Below, one piece after another: positions 1-7,834 of a stretch of DNA of 32,231 bases. The translations under genes were made by a program, and so were the position numbers. The first letter of the stretch is position 1. Every line of letters begins with the position of its first letter. Source of the DNA: Cupriavidus basilensis (GTDB lineage: Bacteria; Pseudomonadota; Gammaproteobacteria; Burkholderiales; Burkholderiaceae); the NCBI RefSeq assembly GCF_029335485.1, contig NZ_JARJLM010000637.1, forward strand, positions 1 through 32,231, in the 5' to 3' direction. The notes under the pieces are model-generated. The model saw only the letters and a program-made list of their open reading frames with translations, made no database searches and was not told where the DNA came from.

Positions 1-9
1 TCCCACGAC

Positions 10-852
10 GTGTCCTCTCACACCTCCTTGCATCACGCCTCTCATGGCTCGTCTCCTATCGACGCGTACCGGATAGAAGACGAACCCTTCTACCGATCGT
101 CCGGCGACGAGATCGCCTGGTTCGGGCACGCGTATGCCCACCGGCTGCCGATGGTCCTGAAGGGGCCCACCGGCTGCGGGAAGACGCGGTTCATCGAGCA
201 TATGGCCTGGAAGCTGCGCAAGCCGCTGATCACCGTGGCCTGCAATGAAGACATGACGGCTTCCGACCTGATCGGGCGCTACCTGCTGGATGCGCAGGGC
301 ACCACCTGGCACGATGGCCCGCTGACCACGGCCGTGCGCCATGGCGCGATCTGCTACCTCGATGAAGTCGTCGAGGCGAGGCAGGATACGACGGTGGTCA
401 TCCATCCCCTGACCGATGCACGCCGTATCCTGCCGCTCGACAAGAAGGGCGAGATCGTGCACGCGCATCCGGATTTCCAGTTGGTGGTGTCCTACAATCC
501 CGGCTACCAGAGCCGCTCCAAGGACATGAAGCCGTCGACCCGGCAGCGCTTCGTGGCCATGCAGTTCGACTATCCGGAGAAGGAGGCCGAAGCCGCCATC
601 GTCGCCGGGGAGGCCCGGGTGCCGATGGCGCTGGCGGCGCGGCTGGTCGATATCGCGCACCGGTCCCGCGCGCTGAAGCACCGCGGACTGGACGAGGGCG
701 TCTCGACCCGGATGCTGATCTACGCGGCCGTGCTGATCGGCGCGGGCGTCGCGCCACGGCAGAGCTGCGAGATGACGATGACGCAGGCACTGACCGACGA
801 CCCGGACATCGCCCTGGCGCTGCGCGGCTTCGTCGAGGCGTACTTCACGTGA
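10..852 (+). CDS. MoxR-family AAA+ ATPase, CbbQ/NorQ type
   Basis: A 280-residue AAA+ ATPase. The Walker A motif GPTGCGKT is at residues 52-59, the Walker B ICYLDEV at 114-120, a sensor-1-like SYNPG at 161-165, and an arginine-rich STRQRF follows at about 176-181. The order and wording match the CbbQ/NirQ/NorQ branch of MoxR ATPases. These act with a VWA-domain partner as cytoplasmic remodelling chaperones that activate or insert metal into a target enzyme (Rubisco, NO reductase). The downstream gene encodes exactly such a partner and overlaps this gene by 4 bases, so the two are almost certainly co-translated. The start used is GTG at 10, but the frame stays open to the window edge, so an upstream start is possible. 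The client enzyme is not in view. The AmiC/AmiR genes downstream hint at an amide-related client, which is inference. Confidence 0.88.
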   Translation: MSSHTSLHHASHGSSPIDAYRIEDEPFYRSSGDEIAWFGHAYAHRLPMVLKGPTGCGKTRFIEHMAWKLRKPLITVACNEDMTASDLIGRYLLDAQGTTWHDGPLTTAVRHGAICYLDEVVEARQDTTVVIHPLTDARRILPLDKKGEIVHAHPDFQLVVSYNPGYQSRSKDMKPSTRQRFVAMQFDYPEKEAEAAIVAGEARVPMALAARLVDIAHRSRALKHRGLDEGVSTRMLIYAAVLIGAGVAPRQSCEMTMTQALTDDPDIALALRGFVEAYFT

Positions 853-2867
853 GGGCGGCCGCCATGCGTTCGAGCTTTCCTCCGGAGGCGGGCCATGCCG
901 GCGGCGCGCTCGACCGATCCGTGCCGATGCCTGCCGCGGATGCCATGGCGGGCGAAAGCGGGCAAAGAGACGTGGCCGGGCGCTGGCTGGCGGCGCTGGA
1001 CGATGAAGATCCCGCCTGCGCGCGTGCGGCCGGTGCGCGCCTGGAGACGCTGCTGGCCCGGCTCTCCGGCGACGCCTTCGGACGCTGGGTGCTGACCGGC
1101 ATGCGGCTGTATCCCAACGAGCCGGCCAGGCGCGAGCAGTATTTCCGGCTGGAAGATGCCCGGGCGATCGCGGCATTCCATGCCGAGGCGGGCGCCGGCG
1201 ACCTGTCGTCGGCAATGCCGTCGCTGACGCTGTTGCTGGAAGGCCTGTCAGGGCGGCGTATGCATATCCAGCCACGGAGCCAGTTCGCGCTGCATGCCGC
1301 ACCGCTCAGGCCGGTCCTGGCGAGCGGCCACCTGCTGCTGCCCGACGACTACACATCGCTGGACGCGCCGGACCGCTACCAGCTTTATCGCGCCGCGGTC
1401 GCGCATGCCGTCGCCCATCTGCGCTACTCGCCAGCGGCTTTGCCCGTCGAGGCGCTCAAGCCCATGAGCCTGGCGGTGGTCGCCGCGGTGGAGGACGCGC
1501 GCGTGGAGCGCCTGCTGGTGCGCGACTGCCCCGGCACGCGGGCCTGGTTTGTCCCTTTGCTGGAGCAAAACCTGCAGGCCCATGGGCTGGGTTTTGCGGC
1601 CTTGATATCGCGGATGAGCCTGGCCCTGATGGAGCCGGCCTACCAGGACGACAACTACTGGGTGAACAAGGCGCGCACGCTGTTCGACGCCCTCGGCGAC
1701 GAGCAGGGCGACTATGCGGCATGCCGGCGGGTGGCCTCGGTCCTGGCCAACGACCTGGGGCAGATGCGGGTTCGCTTTCATCCGCAGCAATATGCCGTGC
1801 CGGCAGCCTACCGCGACGACAATGCCTATCTCTGGGATTACGGCAACCCGGAGACGCCGCCGCAGGCCCAGGAGCTGGAGGTGCAGTCTCATGCTGCCTT
1901 CCAGGCGGCGCAGCAGGAGGCGTGCCATGACGACAAGCGGGACGCGCAGGAGCCGGTAGCGGTGACCGCGGTCGAATTGCGGCGGGCGTTGTATCCGGAG
2001 TGGGACTACCGCCTGGCGCGGTCGCGCAGCGACTGGTGCACGGTCATCGAGCGGTCCTTCGCCGCGCCCGTGCGTGCCGTCGGTGCTGCGCCGCCGCAGG
2101 CCCGGGCGGTGCCGGTCCTGACGCTTGCGCGCCGCCGGCATCTCAGCCGCGATGCGCGCCTGCGCCGCCAGCTCGAGGGGGAGACGCTGGATCTCGATGC
2201 GGCCATCGAACTGGCGGTCGAGCGCAGGCTCGATCTCGCCCCGGAACCCAGGCTGTTCATCCGCCCCGCGAGCAAGGCGCGCGTATCGAGCATCCTGCTG
2301 CTGCTGGATGTCTCCGCGTCGACCAACGACGTGTTGCCGGGGGCGCAGCGCTCGGTTCTCGATATGGAGAAGGAGGCCGCCATCGTGCTGGCGCGCGCGG
2401 CGAGCGCCAGCGGTCACCGCATCGCGGTGCACGGCTTTTCGTCGGATACGCGCGCGTCCGTGAACTACTATCGCCTGCTCGATTTCGGGGCGGCCTTCGA
2501 CGATGCGGGCGAGCGTGCGATCTGGTCGCTGACGGGGCAGTACTCGACGCGCATGGGAGCCGCCCTGCGCCATGCGGGCAATTGCCTGCGCGGCGAGCCG
2601 GGCGACCACCGCGCCGTCATCGTCATCACCGACGGCGCGCCCTCCGATGTGGATGTGTTCGACCATGACTACCTGATCCGCGACGCGCAGGCCGCCGTCG
2701 ACGACGGCTGGCGGGCAGGCGTGGCCAGCTACGGCATTGCCGTCGACCCCGGCGCGGCCGCCTACATGCGCACGATCCTGGGCCATGGCAATTTCCGCAT
2801 CGCCAGCGAACCTGCGGCATTGCCCGCGCAACTGGCCGCGCTATATGCGAGGCTTGCCGCGGCATAG
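849..2867 (+). CDS. VWA-domain protein, NorD/CbbO family
   Basis: A 672-residue protein with a C-terminal von Willebrand factor A domain. The MIDAS motif DVSAS begins at residue 487 and a second metal-site segment, ITDGAPS, lies near 595. The long N-terminal part is mostly helical and resembles NorD/CbbO, with an unconserved stretch around 340-370. In these families the VWA protein is the adaptor that links the AAA+ ATPase to the enzyme being activated. The GTG start at 849 overlaps the ATPase stop (GTGA). ATG at 864 is an alternative only five codons in. The pair forms one translational unit. It should not be named norD without a nitric oxide reductase nearby, and none is in the window. Confidence 0.85.
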   Translation: MRAAAMRSSFPPEAGHAGGALDRSVPMPAADAMAGESGQRDVAGRWLAALDDEDPACARAAGARLETLLARLSGDAFGRWVLTGMRLYPNEPARREQYFRLEDARAIAAFHAEAGAGDLSSAMPSLTLLLEGLSGRRMHIQPRSQFALHAAPLRPVLASGHLLLPDDYTSLDAPDRYQLYRAAVAHAVAHLRYSPAALPVEALKPMSLAVVAAVEDARVERLLVRDCPGTRAWFVPLLEQNLQAHGLGFAALISRMSLALMEPAYQDDNYWVNKARTLFDALGDEQGDYAACRRVASVLANDLGQMRVRFHPQQYAVPAAYRDDNAYLWDYGNPETPPQAQELEVQSHAAFQAAQQEACHDDKRDAQEPVAVTAVELRRALYPEWDYRLARSRSDWCTVIERSFAAPVRAVGAAPPQARAVPVLTLARRRHLSRDARLRRQLEGETLDLDAAIELAVERRLDLAPEPRLFIRPASKARVSSILLLLDVSASTNDVLPGAQRSVLDMEKEAAIVLARAASASGHRIAVHGFSSDTRASVNYYRLLDFGAAFDDAGERAIWSLTGQYSTRMGAALRHAGNCLRGEPGDHRAVIVITDGAPSDVDVFDHDYLIRDAQAAVDDGWRAGVASYGIAVDPGAAAYMRTILGHGNFRIASEPAALPAQLAALYARLAAA

Positions 2868-3181
2868 CCGCGCCAGATCGGGAGAACTGCCTTGGAAACC
2901 TGTTTTTTCGCCGTGTCCACGCGCCTGCGTCCGAACTCCTTTGGAGTAGAATCGGGCGCTGAAACCACGGGTTGCCGCCCGCTCTCCCTGCTGTCGCCGG
3001 CCGGATCCGGCAGGGAGCCGCTGGCGCGATCGAGGCCACGGTGATCATCGCGATGTTGCACCGGCGGCATCGCTACCTACAGGGATGTTTTCGAGCATGT
3101 CTTTGCCAGTACCTTCAGTCGGGATCGAAACCGGCCTGCGTTGCGCCCGGCGCGGGCCAAGTCTGCGAAGGAGTGTGCGCC
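2868..3181 (+). other. Intergenic leader ahead of the amiC-like gene, with two hairpins
   Basis: No convincing gene was found in this 314-base stretch; open frames across it are not protein-like. It holds two potential RNA hairpins. A short one has stem ACTCC/GGAGT with a 3-base loop (2935-2947). A larger one has stem CTCCCTG/CAGGGAG (2984-2990 with 3011-3017), whose loop carries the 12-base palindrome GCCGGATCCGGC (3000-3011). AAGGAG at 3168-3173 is the ribosome binding site of the next gene. Because the following genes encode an AmiC/AmiR-type antitermination pair, a structured leader here could be regulatory. Neither hairpin is followed by a T-run, so terminator function is not shown. Confidence 0.4.
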
Positions 3182-4336
3182 GTGGCGAATAAGGACCCGA
3201 TCCGCATTGGCGTGCTGTTTTCCGAAACCGGGGTGACTTCCACCATCGGGCGGTCGCAGCTGCAAGGCACGCTGCTTGCCATCCAGGAGGTGAACGACGC
3301 GGGCGGGATCGACGGGCGCGAGATCGTGCCGGTCGTCTACGACGCATGCTCGTCGCCGGCGGTCTATGCGCAGATGGCGGAACGGCTCATCGTCCATGAC
3401 AAGGTCAACGTCATCTTCGGCTGCTATATGTCCAGCAGCCGCAAGGCCGTGCTTCCGGTCGTCGAGAAGTGGAACAGGATCCTGTTCTACCCGACCTTGT
3501 ACGAGGGCTTCGAGTTCTCGAACAACATCATCTACACGGGCGCCGCGCCGAACCAGAACAGCGTTCAGCTTGCCGAGTTCATGACCGCCAATTTCGGCGC
3601 GCGGGTGTACCTGATCGGTTCCGACTATATCTATCCCTATGAGTCGAACCGCATCATGGGCGAGCTTGTGCTGCAGCGGCAGGACAGCGACAAGGTCGGC
3701 GAGCGCTATGTGCCGCTCGATGCCACGGAGAAGGATTTCAGGCCGATCATCGCGGATATCCTCGACAAGCGGCCGGACTTCATCTTTTCCACGGTGGTGG
3801 GCGACTCGACCGCCAGCCTCTATCGCGCCTACGCCGATGCGGGGCTGGATCCGAAGACCATGCCGATCGCCAGCCTGACCACTTCCGAGGCGGAGATCAG
3901 GCAGATGGGCGCCGATGTGGCCACGGGGCATTTCACGGCCGCTCCGTACTTCCAGTCGATCCAGTCCGATGCCAATCTGCGTTGCCTCGAACGTCTGCGC
4001 CGCAGGTTCGGGGAGGATTCGGTGCCGAACCTGTGCTGGGAGGCGGCCTATTTCCAGGTGCATATCTTTGCCAACGCATTTTCCCAGGCGGGCGACGATG
4101 AAATCGTGAACATCATGCCGCACATACTCGGCAGCGAGTTCGAAGCGCCGCAGGGCCGTGTGCGCATCGAGCCGTCCAATCACCACACCTGTCTTTATCC
4201 CCGCATCGGGGTGGCCAACTCGAAGGGCCAGTTCACCATCGTGCGCGAAGCCACGCGTCCGGTCCATCCCGATCCCTATCTCGTCACGCATTCGCTGGGC
4301 GACTGGACCACCACCCTGAGTACGCTGGAGCTTTGA
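3182..4336 (+). CDS. amiC: AmiC-like amide-sensing periplasmic-binding-fold protein
   Basis: With the GTG start at 3182, placed 8 bases after AAGGAG, the protein has 384 residues, close to the 385 of Pseudomonas aeruginosa AmiC. There is no signal peptide, which fits AmiC: a cytoplasmic type I periplasmic-binding fold used as a sensor. The N-terminus (DPIRIGVLFSETG) and the segments around Tyr82, Ser84, Tyr103, Thr105, Tyr149 and Tyr151 match the AmiC amide pocket with an offset of one residue (recalled, not aligned by software). AmiC binds the antiterminator AmiR and releases it when a short-chain amide is present. The next gene, one base downstream, is that partner. A urea or amide ABC-transporter binding protein is the main alternative, but the missing signal peptide and the neighbour argue against it. 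Confidence 0.85.
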   Translation: MANKDPIRIGVLFSETGVTSTIGRSQLQGTLLAIQEVNDAGGIDGREIVPVVYDACSSPAVYAQMAERLIVHDKVNVIFGCYMSSSRKAVLPVVEKWNRILFYPTLYEGFEFSNNIIYTGAAPNQNSVQLAEFMTANFGARVYLIGSDYIYPYESNRIMGELVLQRQDSDKVGERYVPLDATEKDFRPIIADILDKRPDFIFSTVVGDSTASLYRAYADAGLDPKTMPIASLTTSEAEIRQMGADVATGHFTAAPYFQSIQSDANLRCLERLRRRFGEDSVPNLCWEAAYFQVHIFANAFSQAGDDEIVNIMPHILGSEFEAPQGRVRIEPSNHHTCLYPRIGVANSKGQFTIVREATRPVHPDPYLVTHSLGDWTTTLSTLEL

Positions 4337-4337
4337 C

Positions 4338-4967
4338 GTGGAAGGTGGCAGCCAAAGGCGGACTATCCGGGCAACGCCCGCACTCTTGAAGGACCTGCGC
4401 ACGCTGCGGGTGCTGGTGTTTCATCCGGACGATGCCGATGGCAAGCAGCTGACCCAGCAGTTGCAGCGGATCGGGTGCCAGGTGCAGGCGTTCTGGCCGC
4501 CGCTTCCCACCCTGCCCGAAGGGGTCGACGTGATCTTCCTGGCGGTCCGCCCCGACAGCATCGACGTGGGCTTCGAGTGGCTCAAGGCGGAGGAGGTGCC
4601 GACCATCATCGCGGTCGTCACCTACGAGAATCCGACGATCGTGGAGACGGTGCTGCATATCGGCTCGCAGGCGGTGCTGCCGTCGCCGGTGCGCTCGTTC
4701 GGCCTGCTGTCCGCCCTGGTCGTCGCGCGGCAGGTACATGGCGAGATCAAGTCGCATGTACGCAAGGTGCGCAAGCTGGAGGGCAAGCTGCTGGGCGTGC
4801 GGCGCATCGCCGAAGCCAAGGGCATCCTGATGCGCACGCGCCAGATCAGCGACGGCGCCGCCTATGACCTGATCCGCGACCAGGCCATGAGCAAGCGCGT
4901 CACCACGGAGGAGATCGCGGCGGCCATCATCAATGCCAACGAGATCCTGTCGTTGGGCAAGCGCTAG
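4338..4967 (+). CDS. amiR: AmiR-like ANTAR-domain transcription antiterminator
   Basis: A 209-residue protein starting at GTG 4338, one base after the AmiC stop. Residues about 20-135 form a receiver-like domain without the usual phospho-acceptor aspartate pocket, as in AmiR. A coiled-coil linker lies at about 135-158. The C-terminal ANTAR domain spans about 145-205, with AEAKGILM at 158-165 and the alanine, tyrosine and arginine positions of the helical bundle at 174-180. ANTAR proteins bind paired RNA hairpins in a leader and stop terminator formation. With AmiC this should be a ligand-controlled antitermination switch. Its usual target, an aliphatic amidase operon leader, is not seen downstream, so the target is either upstream of the window or the leader at 2868-3181. 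Confidence 0.88.
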   Translation: MEGGSQRRTIRATPALLKDLRTLRVLVFHPDDADGKQLTQQLQRIGCQVQAFWPPLPTLPEGVDVIFLAVRPDSIDVGFEWLKAEEVPTIIAVVTYENPTIVETVLHIGSQAVLPSPVRSFGLLSALVVARQVHGEIKSHVRKVRKLEGKLLGVRRIAEAKGILMRTRQISDGAAYDLIRDQAMSKRVTTEEIAAAIINANEILSLGKR

Positions 4968-5172
4968 CCGCTGGTGGCGCAGCGTGCCCGCGCGGGCCGC
5001 TTGGCCGGGCGGGCTTCCTGGTTGCCGGCAGCCTGCTGCACCGCAATGCGGCGCTGCGCGCGCGCCCGGAAATCCGCCGAGGCCGAAAAAGTGCAACCGG
5101 ACACGCATTCCCCGCAGGATTTCCTAAACTGCAAGACGTTCGCATTTTCCGTCCGCAGCCAGGCCACCCGCC

Positions 5173-5442
5173 ATGACCCGTCTCGTCTTTGCCTCCGCCA
5201 TCCAGCGCCATATCCCGAGCCCCGAGCGCGAAGTATCCGCGGCCACGGTGGGCGCCGCGCTGGAACAGGCTTTTATCGCGCAGCCGGAACTGCGCGGCTA
5301 TATCCTGGACGACCAGGGCCAGTTGCGCCGGCATCTGGCGGTGTTCGTCGATGGCTCCGCCATTCTCGACCGCCGGCACATGAGTGACCGCGTGGGCGCC
5401 TGCAGCCAGATCTATGTGGTGCAGGCGCTATCCGGCGGTTGA
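5173..5442 (+). CDS. MoaD/ThiS-like ubiquitin-fold small protein
   Basis: An 89-residue protein with the beta-grasp pattern of MoaD/ThiS: a strand-turn-strand start, a helix near AATVGAALEQAF, a RRHLAVFVDG segment and a C-terminal Gly-Gly. The terminal GG is the activation site in sulfur-carrier and ubiquitin-like proteins, where an E1-like enzyme adenylates it. No E1-like, molybdopterin or thiamin gene is nearby, so the role is open. It sits 63 bases upstream of an Asp-box propeller gene in the same direction, which suggests one operon and a shared function. No strong ribosome binding site precedes ATG 5173. The 205 bases upstream, after amiR, contain a GC-rich palindrome at 4986-4997 but no clear terminator. 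Confidence 0.75.
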   Translation: MTRLVFASAIQRHIPSPEREVSAATVGAALEQAFIAQPELRGYILDDQGQLRRHLAVFVDGSAILDRRHMSDRVGACSQIYVVQALSGG

Positions 5443-5505
5443 CGGCGACCGGCGGGCTGCATGGGACATGCCTGAAGCGGATGTGGATGAGCACAGGAGT
5501 TCAGC

Positions 5506-6693
5506 ATGAGCGACCAGCTTCTCGTTGGCACCCGGAAGGGCCTGTTCATGTTGCGGCGCGACAGCGCCGGAGCATGGCAGACCGAGTCGGTGCATTTCCT
5601 GGGCGAGCCGGTCAGCATGGCGCTGGCCGATGCGCGCGACGGGGCCGTGTATGCGGCACTCAACCTCGGGCATTTCGGCGTCAAGCTCTGGCGGCGCCGG
5701 GCGCACGATGCGGCGTGGGAGGCCTGCGCGGTGCCGGTCTATCCGCCGCAGCCGGAGGCGGATTCCAGCGGCGGTGCCACGCTATCCGGCGTACCCGCCG
5801 CTGCGCAAACCGAAGGGAATGCCGCCGGGGCTACGGCGCCGGCGGAACCCCAATCCGGCCGGCCGCCCCCGGTGCCGTGGTCGTTGCAGCAGATCTGGTC
5901 GCTGGAAGCCGGCGGTGCGGACGAGCCGGGCGTGCTGTGGGCCGGCACCCTGCCGGGCGGGCTGTTCCGCTCCGGCGACGGCGGCGCCAGCTGGGCGCTC
6001 AACCGGCCGCTGTGGGACCGGCCCGAGCGCGGCGAGTGGTTCGGCGGCGGCTACGATGCGCCCGGCATCCACTCCATCTGCGTGGATCCGCACGACAGCC
6101 GTCACGTCACGGTAGCCGTATCCTGCGGCGGCGTCTGGCAGACCCGGGACGGGGGCGGGAACTGGACCTGCACCACCAGTGGCATGGTGGCGGACTACAT
6201 GCCGCCGGAGCGGCGCGAGGACGCCAATATCCAGGACCCGCACCGCCTGGCGCAATGCACCGCGCATCCGCATGCCATGTGGGTGCAGCACCATAACGGT
6301 ATCTTCCGCTCGGGGGATGGCGGCATGCGCTGGCAACGCCTGCAGGCGCAGCCGTCGAGCTTCGGCTTTGCCGTGGCGGCGCATCCGCGCCGGCCCAATA
6401 CCGCGTGGTTCGTGCCGGCGGTGAAGGACGAATGCCGCGTGCCGGTGGGCGGCCAGCTGGTTGTCACGCGCACGCGCGATGGCGGGCACAGCTTCGAGGC
6501 ATTCTCCGATGGCCTGCCCGCGGCGCCGGCTTACGACCTGATCTACCGGCATGGACTGGCAGTGGACGACAGCGGCGAGCGTCTCGCCATGGGTTCCACC
6601 ACCGGCGGCCTGTGGATATCGGAGAATGGCGGCGAGCGTTGGCGCATGGTCTCGGCGCATCTGCCGCCGGTCTATTGCGTGCGCTTTGCCTGA
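5506..6693 (+). CDS. BNR/Asp-box beta-propeller protein (sialidase-like fold)
   Basis: A 395-residue protein with repeated Asp-box motifs: SGDGGASW at 156-163, TRDGGGNW at 213-220, SGDGGMRW at 269-276, and two more, RDGGHSF and SENGGERW, in the C-terminal third. Asp boxes sit on the turns of sialidase and VPS10-type beta-propellers. The catalytic arginine triad of a true sialidase was not recognised, and there is no signal peptide, so a cytoplasmic binding or scaffold role is as likely as hydrolysis. A low-complexity segment rich in Ala, Pro and Gly (about 80-124) is inserted between the first and second blades. The ribosome binding site AGGAG precedes ATG 5506. Its neighbour is the MoaD/ThiS-like gene. 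Confidence 0.8.
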   Translation: MSDQLLVGTRKGLFMLRRDSAGAWQTESVHFLGEPVSMALADARDGAVYAALNLGHFGVKLWRRRAHDAAWEACAVPVYPPQPEADSSGGATLSGVPAAAQTEGNAAGATAPAEPQSGRPPPVPWSLQQIWSLEAGGADEPGVLWAGTLPGGLFRSGDGGASWALNRPLWDRPERGEWFGGGYDAPGIHSICVDPHDSRHVTVAVSCGGVWQTRDGGGNWTCTTSGMVADYMPPERREDANIQDPHRLAQCTAHPHAMWVQHHNGIFRSGDGGMRWQRLQAQPSSFGFAVAAHPRRPNTAWFVPAVKDECRVPVGGQLVVTRTRDGGHSFEAFSDGLPAAPAYDLIYRHGLAVDDSGERLAMGSTTGGLWISENGGERWRMVSAHLPPVYCVRFA

Positions 6694-6782
6694 GTTGTGC
6701 AGGCGTGTTCCCTGATTCCCAACTCATCCCGAATCATTCCGGATCATCACGAATCCCGACCAGCCGATAAGGACGAGAACGC

Positions 6783-7691
6783 ATGACAGAAGCCAGTACA
6801 AAGAAGAGCGGCGCGGCCACCACGGCCGCAGCGGCCAGGACCCGAAAGCCCGCCGGCGCGGCCGCCATCGCCCGGGTAGGCATAGGCGGCTGGAACTTTG
6901 CCCCGTGGCGCGACAACTTCTATCCGGCCAAGCTGGCGCAAAGCCGCGAACTCGAATACGCCAGCCGGCAGCTCACCGCGATCGAGATCAACAGCACCTA
7001 TCACGGCACCCAGAAGCGCACGTCCTTCGCCAAATGGCGCGACGAGACGCCCGACGGCTTCGTGTTCTCGCTCAAGGCGTCGCGTTTTGCCACCAATCGC
7101 CGCGTACTGGCGGAATCCGGCGAATCGATCGCGCGCTTTCTCGGCAGCGGCATTGCCGAGCTGGGCGACAAGCTTGGCCCGGTGGTCTGGCAGTTCGCGC
7201 CCACCAAGCAGTTCGATCCCGAGGATTTCGAGGCCTTCCTGGCGCTGTTGCCGGCGTCGGTCGAGGGCCGCTCGCTGCGCCATGTGCTCGAGGTGCGTCA
7301 CGCAAGCTTCATGACACCGGACTTTCTCACGCTCGCACGCAAATATGGGGCGGCCACCGTCTTTACCGATGCGGACAAGTTTCCCTCCTTCGCCGATCTC
7401 ACCGCGGACCTGGTCTACGCGCGGCTGATGTGCAGCAGCGAAACGCTGGCCACCGGCTACGCGCCGGAGGCGCTCGATGCGTGGGGCGAGCGGGTGAGGA
7501 CCTGGGCGGCGGGCGGCATGCCCGAGGATCTGCCGCGGGTGGACGGCAAGGCGGCGGCAAAGCGCAAGCGCGAGGTTTTTGTGTTCTTTATCAACGGCGC
7601 CAAGGAGCGCGCGCCGGCGGCGGCGGGGGCGTTGCTGGCGCGGCTGGGGTGGCAGGCGCCGCCGTGGGATGCCGGTCGCAAGGCGGGATGA
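6783..7691 (+). CDS. DUF72 (YecE-like) TIM-barrel protein
   Basis: A 302-residue protein. After a 25-residue Ala/Lys-rich leader it begins RVGIGGWNFAPWRDNFYP, the typical DUF72 opening, followed by EINSTYHG, PDGFVFSLKASR and GPVVWQFAPTK, all familiar family signatures. DUF72 proteins have a TIM-barrel fold; their biochemical role is not established. The leader before residue 28 and the tail after about 270 (Lys/Arg-rich, then Ala-rich) look disordered. AAGGA lies about ten bases before ATG 6783. The gene is 89 bases downstream of the propeller gene and could be transcribed with it, though a functional link is not evident. Confidence 0.85.
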   Translation: MTEASTKKSGAATTAAAARTRKPAGAAAIARVGIGGWNFAPWRDNFYPAKLAQSRELEYASRQLTAIEINSTYHGTQKRTSFAKWRDETPDGFVFSLKASRFATNRRVLAESGESIARFLGSGIAELGDKLGPVVWQFAPTKQFDPEDFEAFLALLPASVEGRSLRHVLEVRHASFMTPDFLTLARKYGAATVFTDADKFPSFADLTADLVYARLMCSSETLATGYAPEALDAWGERVRTWAAGGMPEDLPRVDGKAAAKRKREVFVFFINGAKERAPAAAGALLARLGWQAPPWDAGRKAG

Positions 7692-7822
7692 GCGGCGCCC
7701 GGGGGGCGGCGGGGATGGCAGGATTCCCCTGCAACGGCCCCCCGTGGCGGTTTGCCGCGCCATCCCGCCGTACCTGCCGCTGCGCCGCCAGCGTCCCGGC
7801 TCGTTCGTCACCGCCATCCCGC

Positions 7823-7834
7823 TATAATCCGGCA
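7823..7834 (+). promoter_or_regulatory. Perfect TATAAT box directly before the dbpA start
   Basis: TATAAT at 7823-7828 ends five bases before ATG 7834. Transcription initiating about seven bases after the box would begin at or next to the A of the ATG, giving a leaderless mRNA. No Shine-Dalgarno sequence is visible upstream of this ATG, which fits. No good -35 hexamer was found at 16-18 bases, so the assignment rests on the -10 element alone. Confidence 0.45.

Noticed and set aside
398-2831. Long open frames on the opposite strand of the ATPase and VWA genes, and similar antisense frames throughout
   Set aside because: These are usual in very GC-rich DNA. Their translations are rich in Arg, Ala, Pro and Gly with no domain signature, and the sense genes are clear.
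10-2867. Naming the first two genes norQ and norD as part of a denitrification operon
   Set aside because: No nitric oxide reductase genes are visible, and the downstream neighbours are AmiC/AmiR-like. The family level is supported; the specific role is not.
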